Below, piece after piece: positions 1 to 6,474 of a stretch of DNA of 9,055 nt. Positions within the stretch are counted from its first letter, which is position 1. Every line of letters begins with the position of its first letter. Source of the DNA: an uncultured Eubacteriales bacterium (GTDB lineage Bacteria; Bacillota_A; Clostridia; Oscillospirales; Oscillospiraceae); NCBI GenBank assembly GCA_949747935.1, contig CATKHE010000253.1, forward strand, positions 1 to 9,055, read 5' to 3'. A program made the position numbers and the translations under genes. The notes under the pieces were generated by a model, which had not been told where the DNA came from, did not search any database, and saw only the letters and a list, made by a program, of their open reading frames with translations.

Positions 1-10
1 GAAAGTTTCA

Positions 11-48
11 CCTCTCCCCGGCATAGAGATAGGGGAGAGGTGATTTTT
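11..48 (+). promoter_or_regulatory. Hairpin covering the yqfC ribosome binding site, terminator-like
   Basis: CCTCTCCCC (11-19) is a perfect 9-base reverse complement of GGGGAGAGG (32-40), with a 12-base loop. The 3' arm is the Shine-Dalgarno sequence of yqfC, so the fold would hide the ribosome binding site. TGATTTTTAT follows the stem immediately, so it also resembles an intrinsic terminator. It could therefore close an upstream gene, attenuate the operon, or control yqfC translation. Nothing upstream is visible to decide between these. Confidence 0.55.
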
Positions 49-324
49 ATGAAGCCCCGTAGGTTTGGATTTTTGGAGCGGGCGGCGGAGACCTTCGACC
101 TGCCCGCCGACGCACTGGCCGGTCTGCCCAAGGTGGAGCTGGTGGGGGATGGGGAGCTGCGGGTGGAGAACCACAAGGGGATCCTGGCCTACGGACAGGA
201 GGAGATCCACGTCAGCGGCGGGGTGTTCCTGATCAAAATCGCCGGTCAGGAGCTGGAGCTGCGGGCCATGACGGGCTTCGAGCTGCTGATTACAGGGAAA
301 ATTTCCCAAATCACGCTGTCGTAG
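49..324 (+). CDS. yqfC: YqfC-like (YabP/YqfC family) sporulation protein
   Basis: This 91-residue protein belongs to the YabP/YqfC family, small beta-rich proteins made in the mother cell during endospore formation; the biochemical role is not known. It opens with MKPRRFGFLERAAETFDLP, and the family's typical pattern follows: a PKVELVG strand, the ENHKGI turn, then alternating hydrophobic strands to the end. The size is normal for the family. I chose ATG at 49 because GGGGAGAGG ends 8 bases upstream; the in-frame GTG at 40 lies inside that ribosome binding site. The stop codon TAG overlaps the Shine-Dalgarno of yqfD, so the two are translationally close and surely share a transcript. In Bacillus subtilis the pair belongs to the sigma-E regulon; that regulation is assumed here from family knowledge, since the promoter is outside the window. 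Confidence 0.9.
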   Translation: MKPRRFGFLERAAETFDLPADALAGLPKVELVGDGELRVENHKGILAYGQEEIHVSGGVFLIKIAGQELELRAMTGFELLITGKISQITLS

Positions 325-333
325 GAGGGACCC

Positions 334-1542
334 ATGAGAAGGCTGATGAATTTTCTCCGGGGAATGGTAATCCTCCGGCTGACGGGCCCCTTTCCCGAGC
401 GGCTGATTAACCTGTGCGCCCAGGAGGGAATCGACTTCTGGGCCATGGAGTGGCTGGACAAAAACACCGTCCGCCTCACCACCCGGCGGCGCACGTTGGG
501 CTGGCTGGAGGAGCTGGCCCAGCGGGCGGGCTGCGAGGTGGAGCGGGAGGCCAGCCGGGGCCTGCCCGACTTCCTGGGCCGGTTCCGCACCCGGTACGCC
601 TTTTTAACCGGGCTGGTCTTCACCCTGTGCGCGGTGAGCGTTCTGTCCCGCTTTGTGCTGACGGTGGAGGTCTCGGGCAACGAGCGGGTGCCTGACGCTG
701 TGATTCTCAGTCAGCTGCGGCAAATGGGGGTGCGCCCGGGGGTATACGGTCCTGCGCTGAACCGCAAGCAGCTGGCCCAGGACGCCCTTCTCCAGCTGAA
801 GGATCTGTCCTGGATGGCCATTAATCTCCATGGCACCCGGGTGGAGGTCATCGTCCGGGAGGCCGTGAAGGAACCGGAGCGGATTGACGAATCGGGGTAC
901 TACAACATCGCTGCGCAGGCGGATGGGGTAGTCACCCGCGTTGAGGCGGAGCAGGGAGACGCCGTTGTCCAGGCCGGGGACGTGGTGGCGGAGGGAGACA
1001 TTCTGATTTCCGGAACTGTGACTCTGGAGCCGCCTATGTACAGCGAGCTGCCCACCCGCTACTACCAGACCCATGCCCGAGGGCGGGTGTGGGCCAGGAC
1101 TTGGAGGGTCCTCACTGCGGCAATCCCACTTGAAACAGCGGCAAAAGACTATACAGGAGTGGAAAAAAGTGCTTGGTCAGTCAGTATTTTTGGACAGAGA
1201 ATAAAAATTTTTGGAAACACTGGCATTTCCTGGCCAATGTATGATAAAATAACCACAGTGCATCAAGCGATTCTTCCGGACGGGCGTGCGCTGCCCTTTG
1301 TCCTGAGCAGAGAGAGATTCCGGGAGTATCAGCCCCGCACAGTGCAGGTGGACCGGACCGCTGCCCAGACCCTGTTGGAGGAGCAGCTGCATAAGCAGCT
1401 GTCCGCCCTCATCGGTGAGGACGGAGAGGTGGAGAGCACCCGGTTTTCCGCCCGGGTGGCCGATGGACGGCTGGAGGTCACGCTCACCGCCCGGTGTCTG
1501 GAGGAGATCGGCGAGGAAATGCCTGGGACGGAGAATTCGTAG
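334..1542 (+). CDS. yqfD: Sporulation protein YqfD
   Basis: This 402-residue protein matches the sporulation protein YqfD in length and layout. Residues 1-85 form a cytoplasmic domain rich in Arg and Trp. Residues about 89-109 (FLTGLVFTLCAVSVLSRFVL) form the single membrane segment. Residues about 110-165 (VEVSGNERVPDAVI and on) resemble a POTRA/FtsQ-type fold, which is my inference. The rest is the extracytoplasmic family domain with the conserved PLET motif and FGQRIKIF. ATG at 334 follows AGGAGG at 323-328, which overlaps the yqfC stop. The stop codon TAG (1540-1542) lies inside a palindromic repeat that supplies the last codons. The stretch around 1110-1270 is visibly richer in A+T than the rest of the gene, but the reading frame and family motifs are intact there. 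B. subtilis yqfD is needed for efficient sporulation; its molecular role is unresolved. Confidence 0.92.
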   Translation: MRRLMNFLRGMVILRLTGPFPERLINLCAQEGIDFWAMEWLDKNTVRLTTRRRTLGWLEELAQRAGCEVEREASRGLPDFLGRFRTRYAFLTGLVFTLCAVSVLSRFVLTVEVSGNERVPDAVILSQLRQMGVRPGVYGPALNRKQLAQDALLQLKDLSWMAINLHGTRVEVIVREAVKEPERIDESGYYNIAAQADGVVTRVEAEQGDAVVQAGDVVAEGDILISGTVTLEPPMYSELPTRYYQTHARGRVWARTWRVLTAAIPLETAAKDYTGVEKSAWSVSIFGQRIKIFGNTGISWPMYDKITTVHQAILPDGRALPFVLSRERFREYQPRTVQVDRTAAQTLLEEQLHKQLSALIGEDGEVESTRFSARVADGRLEVTLTARCLEEIGEEMPGTENS

Positions 1543-1605
1543 GGCGGGACGACCTGGCCCGCCGCTTCGAGAGAACGGCAGGGAAACGACGCGCCCTACA
1601 GAAGA
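1534..1605 (+). repeat. Palindromic intergenic repeat between yqfD and phoH
   Basis: GTAGGGCG at 1539-1546 is the exact reverse complement of CGCCCTAC at 1592-1599. Inside it, GGCGGG (1543-1548) pairs with CCCGCC (1558-1563) around a 9-base loop. From memory, intergenic repeats opening GAATTCGTAGGG and carrying an inner GGCGGG/CCCGCC hairpin are scattered through Oscillospiraceae genomes; I cannot check copy number here. The repeat begins within the last codons of yqfD and provides its stop codon. Its RNA would form a branched hairpin between yqfD and phoH that could protect or separate the two messages. Confidence 0.6.
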
Positions 1606-1636
1606 TTTGACCAAACCAAGGAGAGATCGCATACCT

Positions 1637-2614
1637 ATGACAGAACAGACCATCAGCCTGGAGCGCCTGGAGGAGACCATCAACGTATTCGGCTCCTTCG
1701 ATGAGAACATCCGCATCATCGAGCATGAGATGGGAATTACAGTGGTGAGCCGTGACTCCATGCTCAAGGTAGCGGGGGAGGACCCAGAGGGAGTTATGTA
1801 CGCCGTCAGGGCGATTGAGAATCTGATGATCCTGGCCTCCAAGGGAGAGACGATTAACGAGCAGAATGTGCGCTATATCATTCAACTGGTCAAGGAGGGC
1901 CGGGAAGGACAGATTGTTCAGTTGGCGGGAGACGTAATCTGCGTTACCGCCAAGGGCAAGCCTATCAAGGCGAAAACTCTGGGACAGAAGAAGTATGTGG
2001 AGGCCATAAAGGACAATGTGGTCACTGTGGGAGTGGGTCCTGCCGGCACAGGCAAGACCTATCTGGCGGTGGCCGCCGCTGTGGCGGCCTTCCGGGCCAA
2101 GGAGATCAATCGAATCATCCTCACCCGCCCGGCAGTGGAGGCGGGTGAGCGGCTGGGCTTCCTCCCCGGCGATCTCCAGTCCAAGGTGGACCCCTATCTG
2201 CGGCCCCTGTATGACGCTCTGTTTGAGATGCTTGGCCCGGAGACCTATCAGAAGTACCTGGAGCGGGGCAACATCGAGGTGGCCCCCCTGGCCTATATGC
2301 GGGGCCGCACCCTGGACGACTCCTTCATTATTCTGGACGAGGCCCAGAATACCAGCCGGGAGCAGATGAAAATGTTCCTGACCCGCCTGGGCTTCGGGTC
2401 CAAGATCGTCATTACCGGCGATATCACTCAGATCGACCTGCCGGCGGACAAGGTGTCCGGCCTGCGGGAGGCCATGCGGGTGCTGAAGGGGGTGGAGGAC
2501 ATCGCTATCCTTCGGCTCAATGAGTCCGATGTGGTGCGTCACGCCCTGGTCCAGCGGATCATCAAGGCCTATGAGGTGGACGAGGACCGGCGGAATAAAA
2601 AGGACAGGCACTAA
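1637..2614 (+). CDS. phoH: PhoH family ATPase (PhoH-like protein)
   Basis: This 325-residue cytoplasmic P-loop ATPase is of the PhoH family, linked in many bacteria with YbeY and RNA metabolism. Residues 1-110 are the N-terminal domain, starting with the usual LE..I.VFGSFDENIR pattern. The Walker A motif GPAGTGKT is at 134-141, RPAVEAGERLGFLPGD at 164-179, Walker B FIILDEAQN at 230-238, and ITGDITQIDLP (sensor-like) at 259-269. All of these are intact and the length is normal. The frame is open upstream to 1415, but that stretch overlaps yqfD and the repeat. ATG at 1637, with AAGGAG at 1618-1623, gives the family N-terminus; the spacing of 13 bases is rather long. It is the third gene of the yqfCD-phoH operon found across sporulating Firmicutes. 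The usual downstream partners (pgpH or ybeY) are missing. Confidence 0.93.
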   Translation: MTEQTISLERLEETINVFGSFDENIRIIEHEMGITVVSRDSMLKVAGEDPEGVMYAVRAIENLMILASKGETINEQNVRYIIQLVKEGREGQIVQLAGDVICVTAKGKPIKAKTLGQKKYVEAIKDNVVTVGVGPAGTGKTYLAVAAAVAAFRAKEINRIILTRPAVEAGERLGFLPGDLQSKVDPYLRPLYDALFEMLGPETYQKYLERGNIEVAPLAYMRGRTLDDSFIILDEAQNTSREQMKMFLTRLGFGSKIVITGDITQIDLPADKVSGLREAMRVLKGVEDIAILRLNESDVVRHALVQRIIKAYEVDEDRRNKKDRH

Positions 2615-2642
2615 TGCCTGTCAAAGCAAGCACCGCACAGGC
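2603..2642 (+). promoter_or_regulatory. Hairpin with the phoH stop codon in its loop, plus an alternative partner
   Basis: GACAGGCA (2603-2610) and TGCCTGTC (2615-2622) form a perfect 8-base stem with loop CTAA, which contains most of the phoH stop codon. The 3' arm can also pair with a second site, ACAGGC at 2637-2642 (with GCCTGT at 2616-2621). No T tract follows, so this is not a classical intrinsic terminator. It may stabilise the 3' end of the phoH message or respond to ribosomes reaching the stop codon; both are inference. Confidence 0.4.
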
Positions 2643-2751
2643 GGATTCCCAGTAGGAGCCCGCGATAAAAGCTGAGCAGTCCGTGGACTGGCTTATGGGC
2701 CGGACTGACAAACGGGAAATCAACCGCTGACATAAAGAGAGGAGAATTACT

Positions 2752-4029
2752 ATGGCGAAAAACACGGACAAATCCTATCGCAATCAGATTATTTATTCTG
2801 TTTTTGTACGCAATTACAGCCCGGAGGGCACCTTTGAGGGAGTTCGGCGGGATTTGGATCGAATTCAGTCTCTGGGGACAGATATCATCTGGCTGCTGCC
2901 TATTCACCCGGTGGGGGAAAAGGCCCGAAAGGGAAGCCTGGGCAGCCCCTATGCCATCCAGGACTACCGGGCAGTCAACCCGGAGTACGGCACGCTGGAG
3001 GATTTCCAGCGTCTGGTGGATGACATCCACGCCAAGGGGATGAAGTGCATCATCGACGTGGTGTATAACCACACCTCCCCCGATTCCTGGCTGGCCCAGC
3101 ACCACCCCGAGTGGTTCTACCGCAAACCAGACGGCGGTTTCGGCAACCGGGTTGGGGACTGGACCGACATCATCGACCTGGATTATTCCCAGCCTGAGCT
3201 GTGGGACTACCAGATTGAGACGCTGAAATACTGGGCTTCCATGGTAGATGGCTTCCGGTGCGATGTGGCGCCTCTGGTTCCCCTGGAATTTTGGCTCAAG
3301 GCCCGGGCGGAGGTGGAAACGGTGCGTCCCGGCTGTTTCTGGCTGGCCGAATCGGTGGAGCCTCCCTTTGTTCAGGAGGGCCGGGCCAATGGGCTGGAGG
3401 TGTTGTCCGATTCCGAGTGCTTCCAGGCCTTTGATGCCTGCTATGATTACGATATTTTTGACCAGCTTCAGAGCTATCTGGAGGGGAAAGCGTCCCTGAG
3501 AGAGTATGCGGAGGCTGTGAGCCGGCAGGAGTTTACCTACCCTGAAAACTTTGTGAAGCTGCGCTTTTTGGAGAACCATGACCGGGCTCGGGCCGCCTTC
3601 ATCATCCCGGATCGGACCGCTTTGCTCAACTGGACCGCTTTTCTCTATTTCCAGAAGGGAATCACCTTGCTCTATGCTGGGCAGGAGCGGTCCTGCACTC
3701 ACCGGCCCAGCCTGTTTGACGAGGATAAATTGGATTGGAGCGGAGAGGATATTACGGACCTGCTGCAAATACTGGCGAAGCTGAAGCGGAACCCTATTCT
3801 CACCAACAGCCGGTATGAGGTCCATGCCCTGCCCAGGGATATTCTGTATGCCTCTCATAGAAAAGGGGAGCGCCGCCTGATTGGAATATTCAGTGTTCAG
3901 GGGAACAACTCTCTGGTGGAGGTAGATGCCGCCGATGGTTTCTATTCCAATTTGGTGGATGGCCGGATGGTGGAGGTCTATAGTGGTATGGTTTGCTGCG
4001 AGGGTGTTCCCATTATCTTTGAGGTTTGA
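2752..4029 (+). CDS. GH13 alpha-amylase family glycoside hydrolase, cytoplasmic
   Basis: This 425-residue enzyme belongs to glycoside hydrolase family 13 and acts on alpha-glucosidic bonds in maltodextrin- or glycogen-like substrates. The four classic regions are present: DVVYNH (102-107), GFRCDVA (167-173) with nucleophile Asp171, WLAES (197-201) with acid/base Glu200, and FLENHD (272-277) with transition-state Asp277. A short C-terminal beta domain follows from about residue 355. There is no signal peptide and no carbohydrate-binding module, so it should act inside the cell on imported or stored glucan. The exact specificity (alpha-amylase, maltogenic, oligo-1,6-glucosidase) cannot be read from motifs. 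ATG at 2752 follows AGAGGAG at 2738-2744. It lies 137 bases after phoH with no convincing promoter between them, and a strong hairpin follows, so it may be co-transcribed with phoH or have its own undetected promoter. Confidence 0.9.
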   Translation: MAKNTDKSYRNQIIYSVFVRNYSPEGTFEGVRRDLDRIQSLGTDIIWLLPIHPVGEKARKGSLGSPYAIQDYRAVNPEYGTLEDFQRLVDDIHAKGMKCIIDVVYNHTSPDSWLAQHHPEWFYRKPDGGFGNRVGDWTDIIDLDYSQPELWDYQIETLKYWASMVDGFRCDVAPLVPLEFWLKARAEVETVRPGCFWLAESVEPPFVQEGRANGLEVLSDSECFQAFDACYDYDIFDQLQSYLEGKASLREYAEAVSRQEFTYPENFVKLRFLENHDRARAAFIIPDRTALLNWTAFLYFQKGITLLYAGQERSCTHRPSLFDEDKLDWSGEDITDLLQILAKLKRNPILTNSRYEVHALPRDILYASHRKGERRLIGIFSVQGNNSLVEVDAADGFYSNLVDGRMVEVYSGMVCCEGVPIIFEV

Positions 4030-4038
4030 GTATTTCAG

Positions 4039-4069
4039 AATCCGGCGCAGTCTGATGACGCGCCGGATT
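4039..4069 (+). terminator. Hairpin after the GH13 gene, probable transcript end
   Basis: AATCCGGCGC (4039-4048) and GCGCCGGATT (4060-4069) form a perfect 10-base stem with an 11-base loop. TCAG and CTGA just outside it extend the stem across a small bulge. It lies 10 bases after the amylase stop. Only a short T run closes the stem and no real U tract follows, so it may act as a weak terminator or an mRNA 3'-end protector. Confidence 0.55.
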
Positions 4070-4092
4070 TACTGAATGAATAAAGAATCGTG

Positions 4093-4230
4093 TCAGGAGC
4101 GCAAGAAAACTGCAAGCCTATGGTAGCTACTCATAAGACAGTTTCAACCAGTAAACTGGAATAAGGTAGCTGCCATACAGGGCGCGGAAAAAGGCGAGTA
4201 GGAAACAAAGAGTTTCTTACCCGCTTTTTT
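4093..4230 (+). promoter_or_regulatory. Orphan attenuator-like leader: short ORF in a long stem, then terminator
   Basis: An ORF of 14 codons (MVATHKTVSTSKLE, ATG 4120, TAA 4162-4164) lies inside a foldable segment. TATGGTAGCTA (4119-4129) pairs with TAGCTGCCATA (4167-4177) over 11 positions with one G-U pair, and CAGTTT (4139-4144) pairs with AAACTG (4153-4158) inside it. A strong intrinsic terminator follows at 4194-4230. The start codon is in the 5' arm and the stop codon lies just before the 3' arm. That is the layout of ribosome-stalling attenuators placed before some antibiotic-resistance genes. No resistance gene follows. The only Shine-Dalgarno-like sequence, AGGAG at 4095-4099, is 20 bases from the ATG, and I see no clear promoter. 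Function is inference; the structure is visible. Confidence 0.4.
4194..4230 (+). terminator. Intrinsic terminator of the orphan leader
   Basis: GCGAGTAGGAAAC (4194-4206) pairs with GTTTCTTACCCGC (4212-4224) around loop AAAGA. Eleven of 13 positions are Watson-Crick pairs, one is a G-U pair and one an A-C mismatch. TTTTTT follows directly at 4225-4230. It is the most convincing Rho-independent terminator in the window, on the plus strand. Confidence 0.8.
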
Positions 4231-4394
4231 ATGCCTTTGCTATGCAGTAGGAGCTGAAAAACACTGGTAAAGTGGCTTTGTGGGTGCATTTCCCACACGA
4301 CAAGAGATTTCTACCTTCATCATCCGGGGTAATAAGAGATTCAGCTATACAAGTATCCAGGCAGGTCGTGGGCACCCGTGACGTAAATCATCTA
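4231..4394. other. Non-coding segment of unknown origin before the IS5 relic
   Basis: No recognisable gene is present. An AGGAG stands at 4248-4252 but has no ATG at a usable distance. A weak GTG-initiated frame (4272 onward, about 46 codons) runs into the left inverted repeat of the IS relic and resembles nothing I know. TGTGGG (4279-4284) and CCCACA (4292-4297) form a small hairpin. The segment probably came with the leader at 4093-4230 and lost its gene. Confidence 0.4.
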
Positions 4395-4970
4395 GATAGT
4401 GTCTACATGAATTAGGTACGAATGGAAACCAAAATGGCGATACAACGAATTTGTACCGCAGCAAGAAAAGCGTCTGAAGTTTTTGCATAACGAGTGGCAA
4501 TACCCCTCCAGCGTTTCAAAACAAGGAAACAGTTCTCTACCAAATGACGCAGCTTCTAGAGGTATTCGTCGCATTCACGTTGTTCCTTTCGGTTCTTTTT
4601 GGGGGGAATCACGGCCTGCATGCCGGCCGAAACTGCATAGGCCAAAACGTCGTTTGTGTCATAGCCCTGATCTGTCAGTAAAACTTCCACGCTAATACTT
4701 TCTATCAGATGGACAGTTTCTTTACAATCCGCTCTGGAACCTTCTGTAATAAGGATTCACACTGGCATACCATGTGCACCCACGGCCAGATGTATTTTGG
4801 TGTTGAGCCCCCCTTTTGCCTTAGACATGTCCTGGCAAATCTGGTTCACACAACGCCCACACTTTATCATTTATGTCATGTCTGTGATAAGAAGCTTCCT
4901 TCGTTCTCTCCCCTGTCTTTTCAGATGTTTCTATTCTATCACAATCCCTTTATCTTGTGTAGACACTGTC
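4395..4970 (-). mobile_element. Internally deleted IS5-family insertion sequence relic
   Basis: The element is bounded by inverted repeats GATAGTGTCTACA (4395-4407) and TGTAGACACTGTC (4958-4970), which differ at one of 13 positions; TA flanks both ends and may be the target duplication. It is about 576 bases long, against roughly 850 for complete IS5-family members of this type. The minus strand holds the two ends of a DDE transposase and lacks the middle. Keeping both ends while losing the centre makes it a MITE-like derivative that could still be moved by a related transposase in trans; that is inference. Confidence 0.8.
4412..4904 (-). pseudogene. IS5-family transposase, broken (deletion, stops, lost start)
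   Basis: Reading the minus strand, 4904-4830 encodes the N-terminal signature YHRHDINDKVWALCEPDLPG. From 4828 to 4412 a different frame encodes the C-terminal half: MSKAKGGLNTKIHLAV, then LLTDQGYDTN with the second catalytic Asp, VIPPKKNRK, and RHLVENCFLVLKRWRGIATRY with the catalytic Glu region. About 90-100 residues between the two parts are missing, judged by the family's usual length. Further damage is an in-frame TGA (4759-4757), an in-frame TAG (4558-4556), and ACG (4904-4902) where the start would be expected 7 bases after GGGGAGAG (4913-4906). The junction GCCAGGACA reads in one frame as the end of LPGQ and in the other as (C)QDM, which fits a deletion between short direct repeats. 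Confidence 0.8.
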
Positions 4971-5031
4971 TAAACTCAATAAGAAGTAGCATTTAGAGGA
5001 TAAATATACTGCCATGACTCTGGTGATAGAA

Positions 5032-5504
5032 ATGAAATATAAATTCAGTGCAGAACAATATGCGGAAATCAAACCAGCGCAAAAAGGAGCTGGGACAAGC
5101 AAATAGAGAAGCGTTTGAAAGTGCTGGCCTTACATACGAAGGAAAATCCATAAAGAAGATCGGGAAGGCGACCGGATTTGGCCATGCGCATATAACGAAT
5201 CTGATCCGCAAGTATTATGAGGAAGGACTGCAGGCCATATCCGAAAAGCATTATACAGGAAACCGTCGGAATATGAGCATAGACAAAGAGGTAGCTTTCC
5301 TGGAACCCTATTGCCAGCGCTCAGAGCAGGGGACACGTACTGGATGTCCGAGAAATAGAAGCGGCTTATGTGAAGAAAGTAGGATACAGCATTGGCAGCA
5401 GTCAGATCTATCGAATGCTGAAGCGACATGGCTGGCGAAAAGTCATGCTTCGGAGCAGGCATCCGAAACGAGCCAGCGAGGAGGAGATCGCCTCCTCAAA
5501 AAAA
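5032..5504 (+). pseudogene. IS630-family transposase, N-terminal half, frameshifted (copy A)
   Basis: This is the DNA-binding half of an IS630-type transposase. The start is at ATG 5032 (MKYKFSAEQYAEIK). An extra C at 5074/5075 shifts the frame into QRKKELGQANREAF, then YEGKSIKKIGKATGFGHAHI (helix-turn-helix), TNLIRKYYEEGLQAI and HYTGNRRNM. An extra G in the GGGG run at 5329-5332 shifts it again into HVLDVREIEAAYVKKVGYSI, GSSQIYRMLKRHGWRKV and RSRHPKRASEEEIASSKK. Homology stops at the 7-A tract 5498-5504. The whole catalytic domain is absent here. It is plus-strand, directly downstream of the IS5 relic, and its left end is not recognisable. Expressed as it stands it would give only a truncated, garbled product. 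Confidence 0.8.
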
Positions 5505-5707
5505 CAAGCAACAAGCTTATCCAGATGATTTGAAGCTATGTCCGTTACTATAACACCCGCCGAGTCCAGCAAAATTTCGGCCTTCTGACACCCAAGGAAA
5601 TTGAGCTTTGTCTTGCTACCGAACGGAAACCGGAGATTAAGGTTATCTACACAGCAGGCTACCCAAATCTCTGGTTGCCACAGTGCAGAATATCTGCTGC
5701 GCTATGA
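5505..5707 (+). pseudogene. IS3-family transposase, C-terminal fragment
   Basis: The frame reads KLIQMI, a TGA (5531-5533), then SYVRYYNTRRVQQNFGLLTP and on to a TGA at 5705-5707. The motif YYNTRRVQ..L..LTP.E is the C-terminal end of the integrase core in IS3-family (IS150-like) transposases. Everything upstream of this tail is missing, and the fragment is joined directly to the IS630 relic. The frame happens to coincide with that of the first helix-turn-helix segment, so a continuous open frame (5048-5533) spans pieces of both and is an artefact. The last 15-20 codons (around AGYPNLWLPQ) probably lie beyond the original gene. Confidence 0.65.
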
Positions 5708-5757
5708 AAAATCTTTATAAAGCCCTGCCGTTTTGCATCTCTTTCTTTTTGACTGGT

Positions 5758-6447
5758 CTAAGTTCGGGCCTGTCTCTGCATATCGAAAATAATCTGTAAA
5801 ATCCGTTCCTCCTCCTGCTCGCTCAGTTGCAGGAAACGGCATCCATACTCAAAGCTGCCATATCTGCGTTCAATGATGCGCAGGATTTGACAGACCAGCA
5901 GATTGGGCTCCAAATTAGGCAGCAACCGCACCCGCAGCAGGAACTTATCTCCTATATTATGCCGCACCCCGGAGCCGATACAGGCGCCGCCTACACTGAT
6001 ATTCAGCAGCCGGCAATCCTCCGCCGGCACACCCAGCCGTCCCATGGCCGTAATGCTCGCAGTCAGATTGGTATCCATGCGGAAAAACGCACGGTCGTTG
6101 CTCCGTTTAATTAGTGCCAGATGCTCCGCCTGTAATACACCTTTTGGCCCGGAACGCACAGTGCATTCCATAATAACGGCTTTGTTCTCCTTACTGCTAT
6201 AGCCCCGCAGGGTCACAGGCAGCGGCTCCTCCAGCGTACTCATCAGGCTGCCGTCGGTACTGGGCTTGAGCTGGGCGCGGTCTCCCCGCAGGCCAATCAG
6301 CTTGGCCACCAGAAACATTCTTCCGTCATTGGAGGTCACTTCCACCCTCATCCCGGAATAGATCTCCAGATCCTCCTCCTGCGCCCGTCTCTCAGATTCT
6401 TCCGCTTCCCGTTCCTTCGGACTTCTAAAAAACCCAAACAGTTTCAT
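5758..6447 (-). CDS. YcgR-like PilZ domain c-di-GMP-binding protein
   Basis: This 229-residue cytoplasmic protein has a basic and acidic N-terminal tail (1-28). A YcgR-type N-terminal beta domain follows (about 29-108: GMRVEVTSNDGRMF to GVLQAEHLALI), then a PilZ domain from about 113. Both c-di-GMP-binding signatures are intact: RxxxR as R115-SND-R119, and [D/N]xSxxG as N149-ISVG-G154. No membrane segment is present. Proteins of this type bind c-di-GMP and adjust flagellar motor or envelope functions; the partner here is unknown. ATG at 6447 follows GGAGGG 10 bases upstream. Its start is 27 bases after the stop of the diguanylate cyclase gene, so both lie on one transcript. No clear intrinsic terminator was found after its stop. 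Confidence 0.9.
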   Translation of the reverse strand: MKLFGFFRSPKEREAEESERRAQEEDLEIYSGMRVEVTSNDGRMFLVAKLIGLRGDRAQLKPSTDGSLMSTLEEPLPVTLRGYSSKENKAVIMECTVRSGPKGVLQAEHLALIKRSNDRAFFRMDTNLTASITAMGRLGVPAEDCRLLNISVGGACIGSGVRHNIGDKFLLRVRLLPNLEPNLLVCQILRIIERRYGSFEYGCRFLQLSEQEEERILQIIFDMQRQART

Positions 6448-6474
6448 TTGCTATCCGCCCTCCAGAGTTGAATC

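Noticed and set aside
40..48. GTG at 40 as the yqfC start
   Set aside because: It lies inside the Shine-Dalgarno sequence; ATG at 49 is correctly spaced.
1415..1636. N-terminal extension of PhoH by 74 codons
   Set aside because: It overlaps yqfD and the palindromic repeat, has low-complexity Arg/Pro composition unlike the family, and ATG 1637 has an AAGGAG and gives the normal N-terminus.
2611..3858. Long minus-strand open frame (415 codons) opposite the GH13 gene
   Set aside because: The plus strand encodes a complete GH13 enzyme with all catalytic residues; the opposite frame matches no family and is a by-product of GC-rich codon use.
4483..4996. Plus-strand open frames within the IS5 relic
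   Set aside because: The minus strand carries recognisable transposase motifs; the plus-strand frames are shadows.
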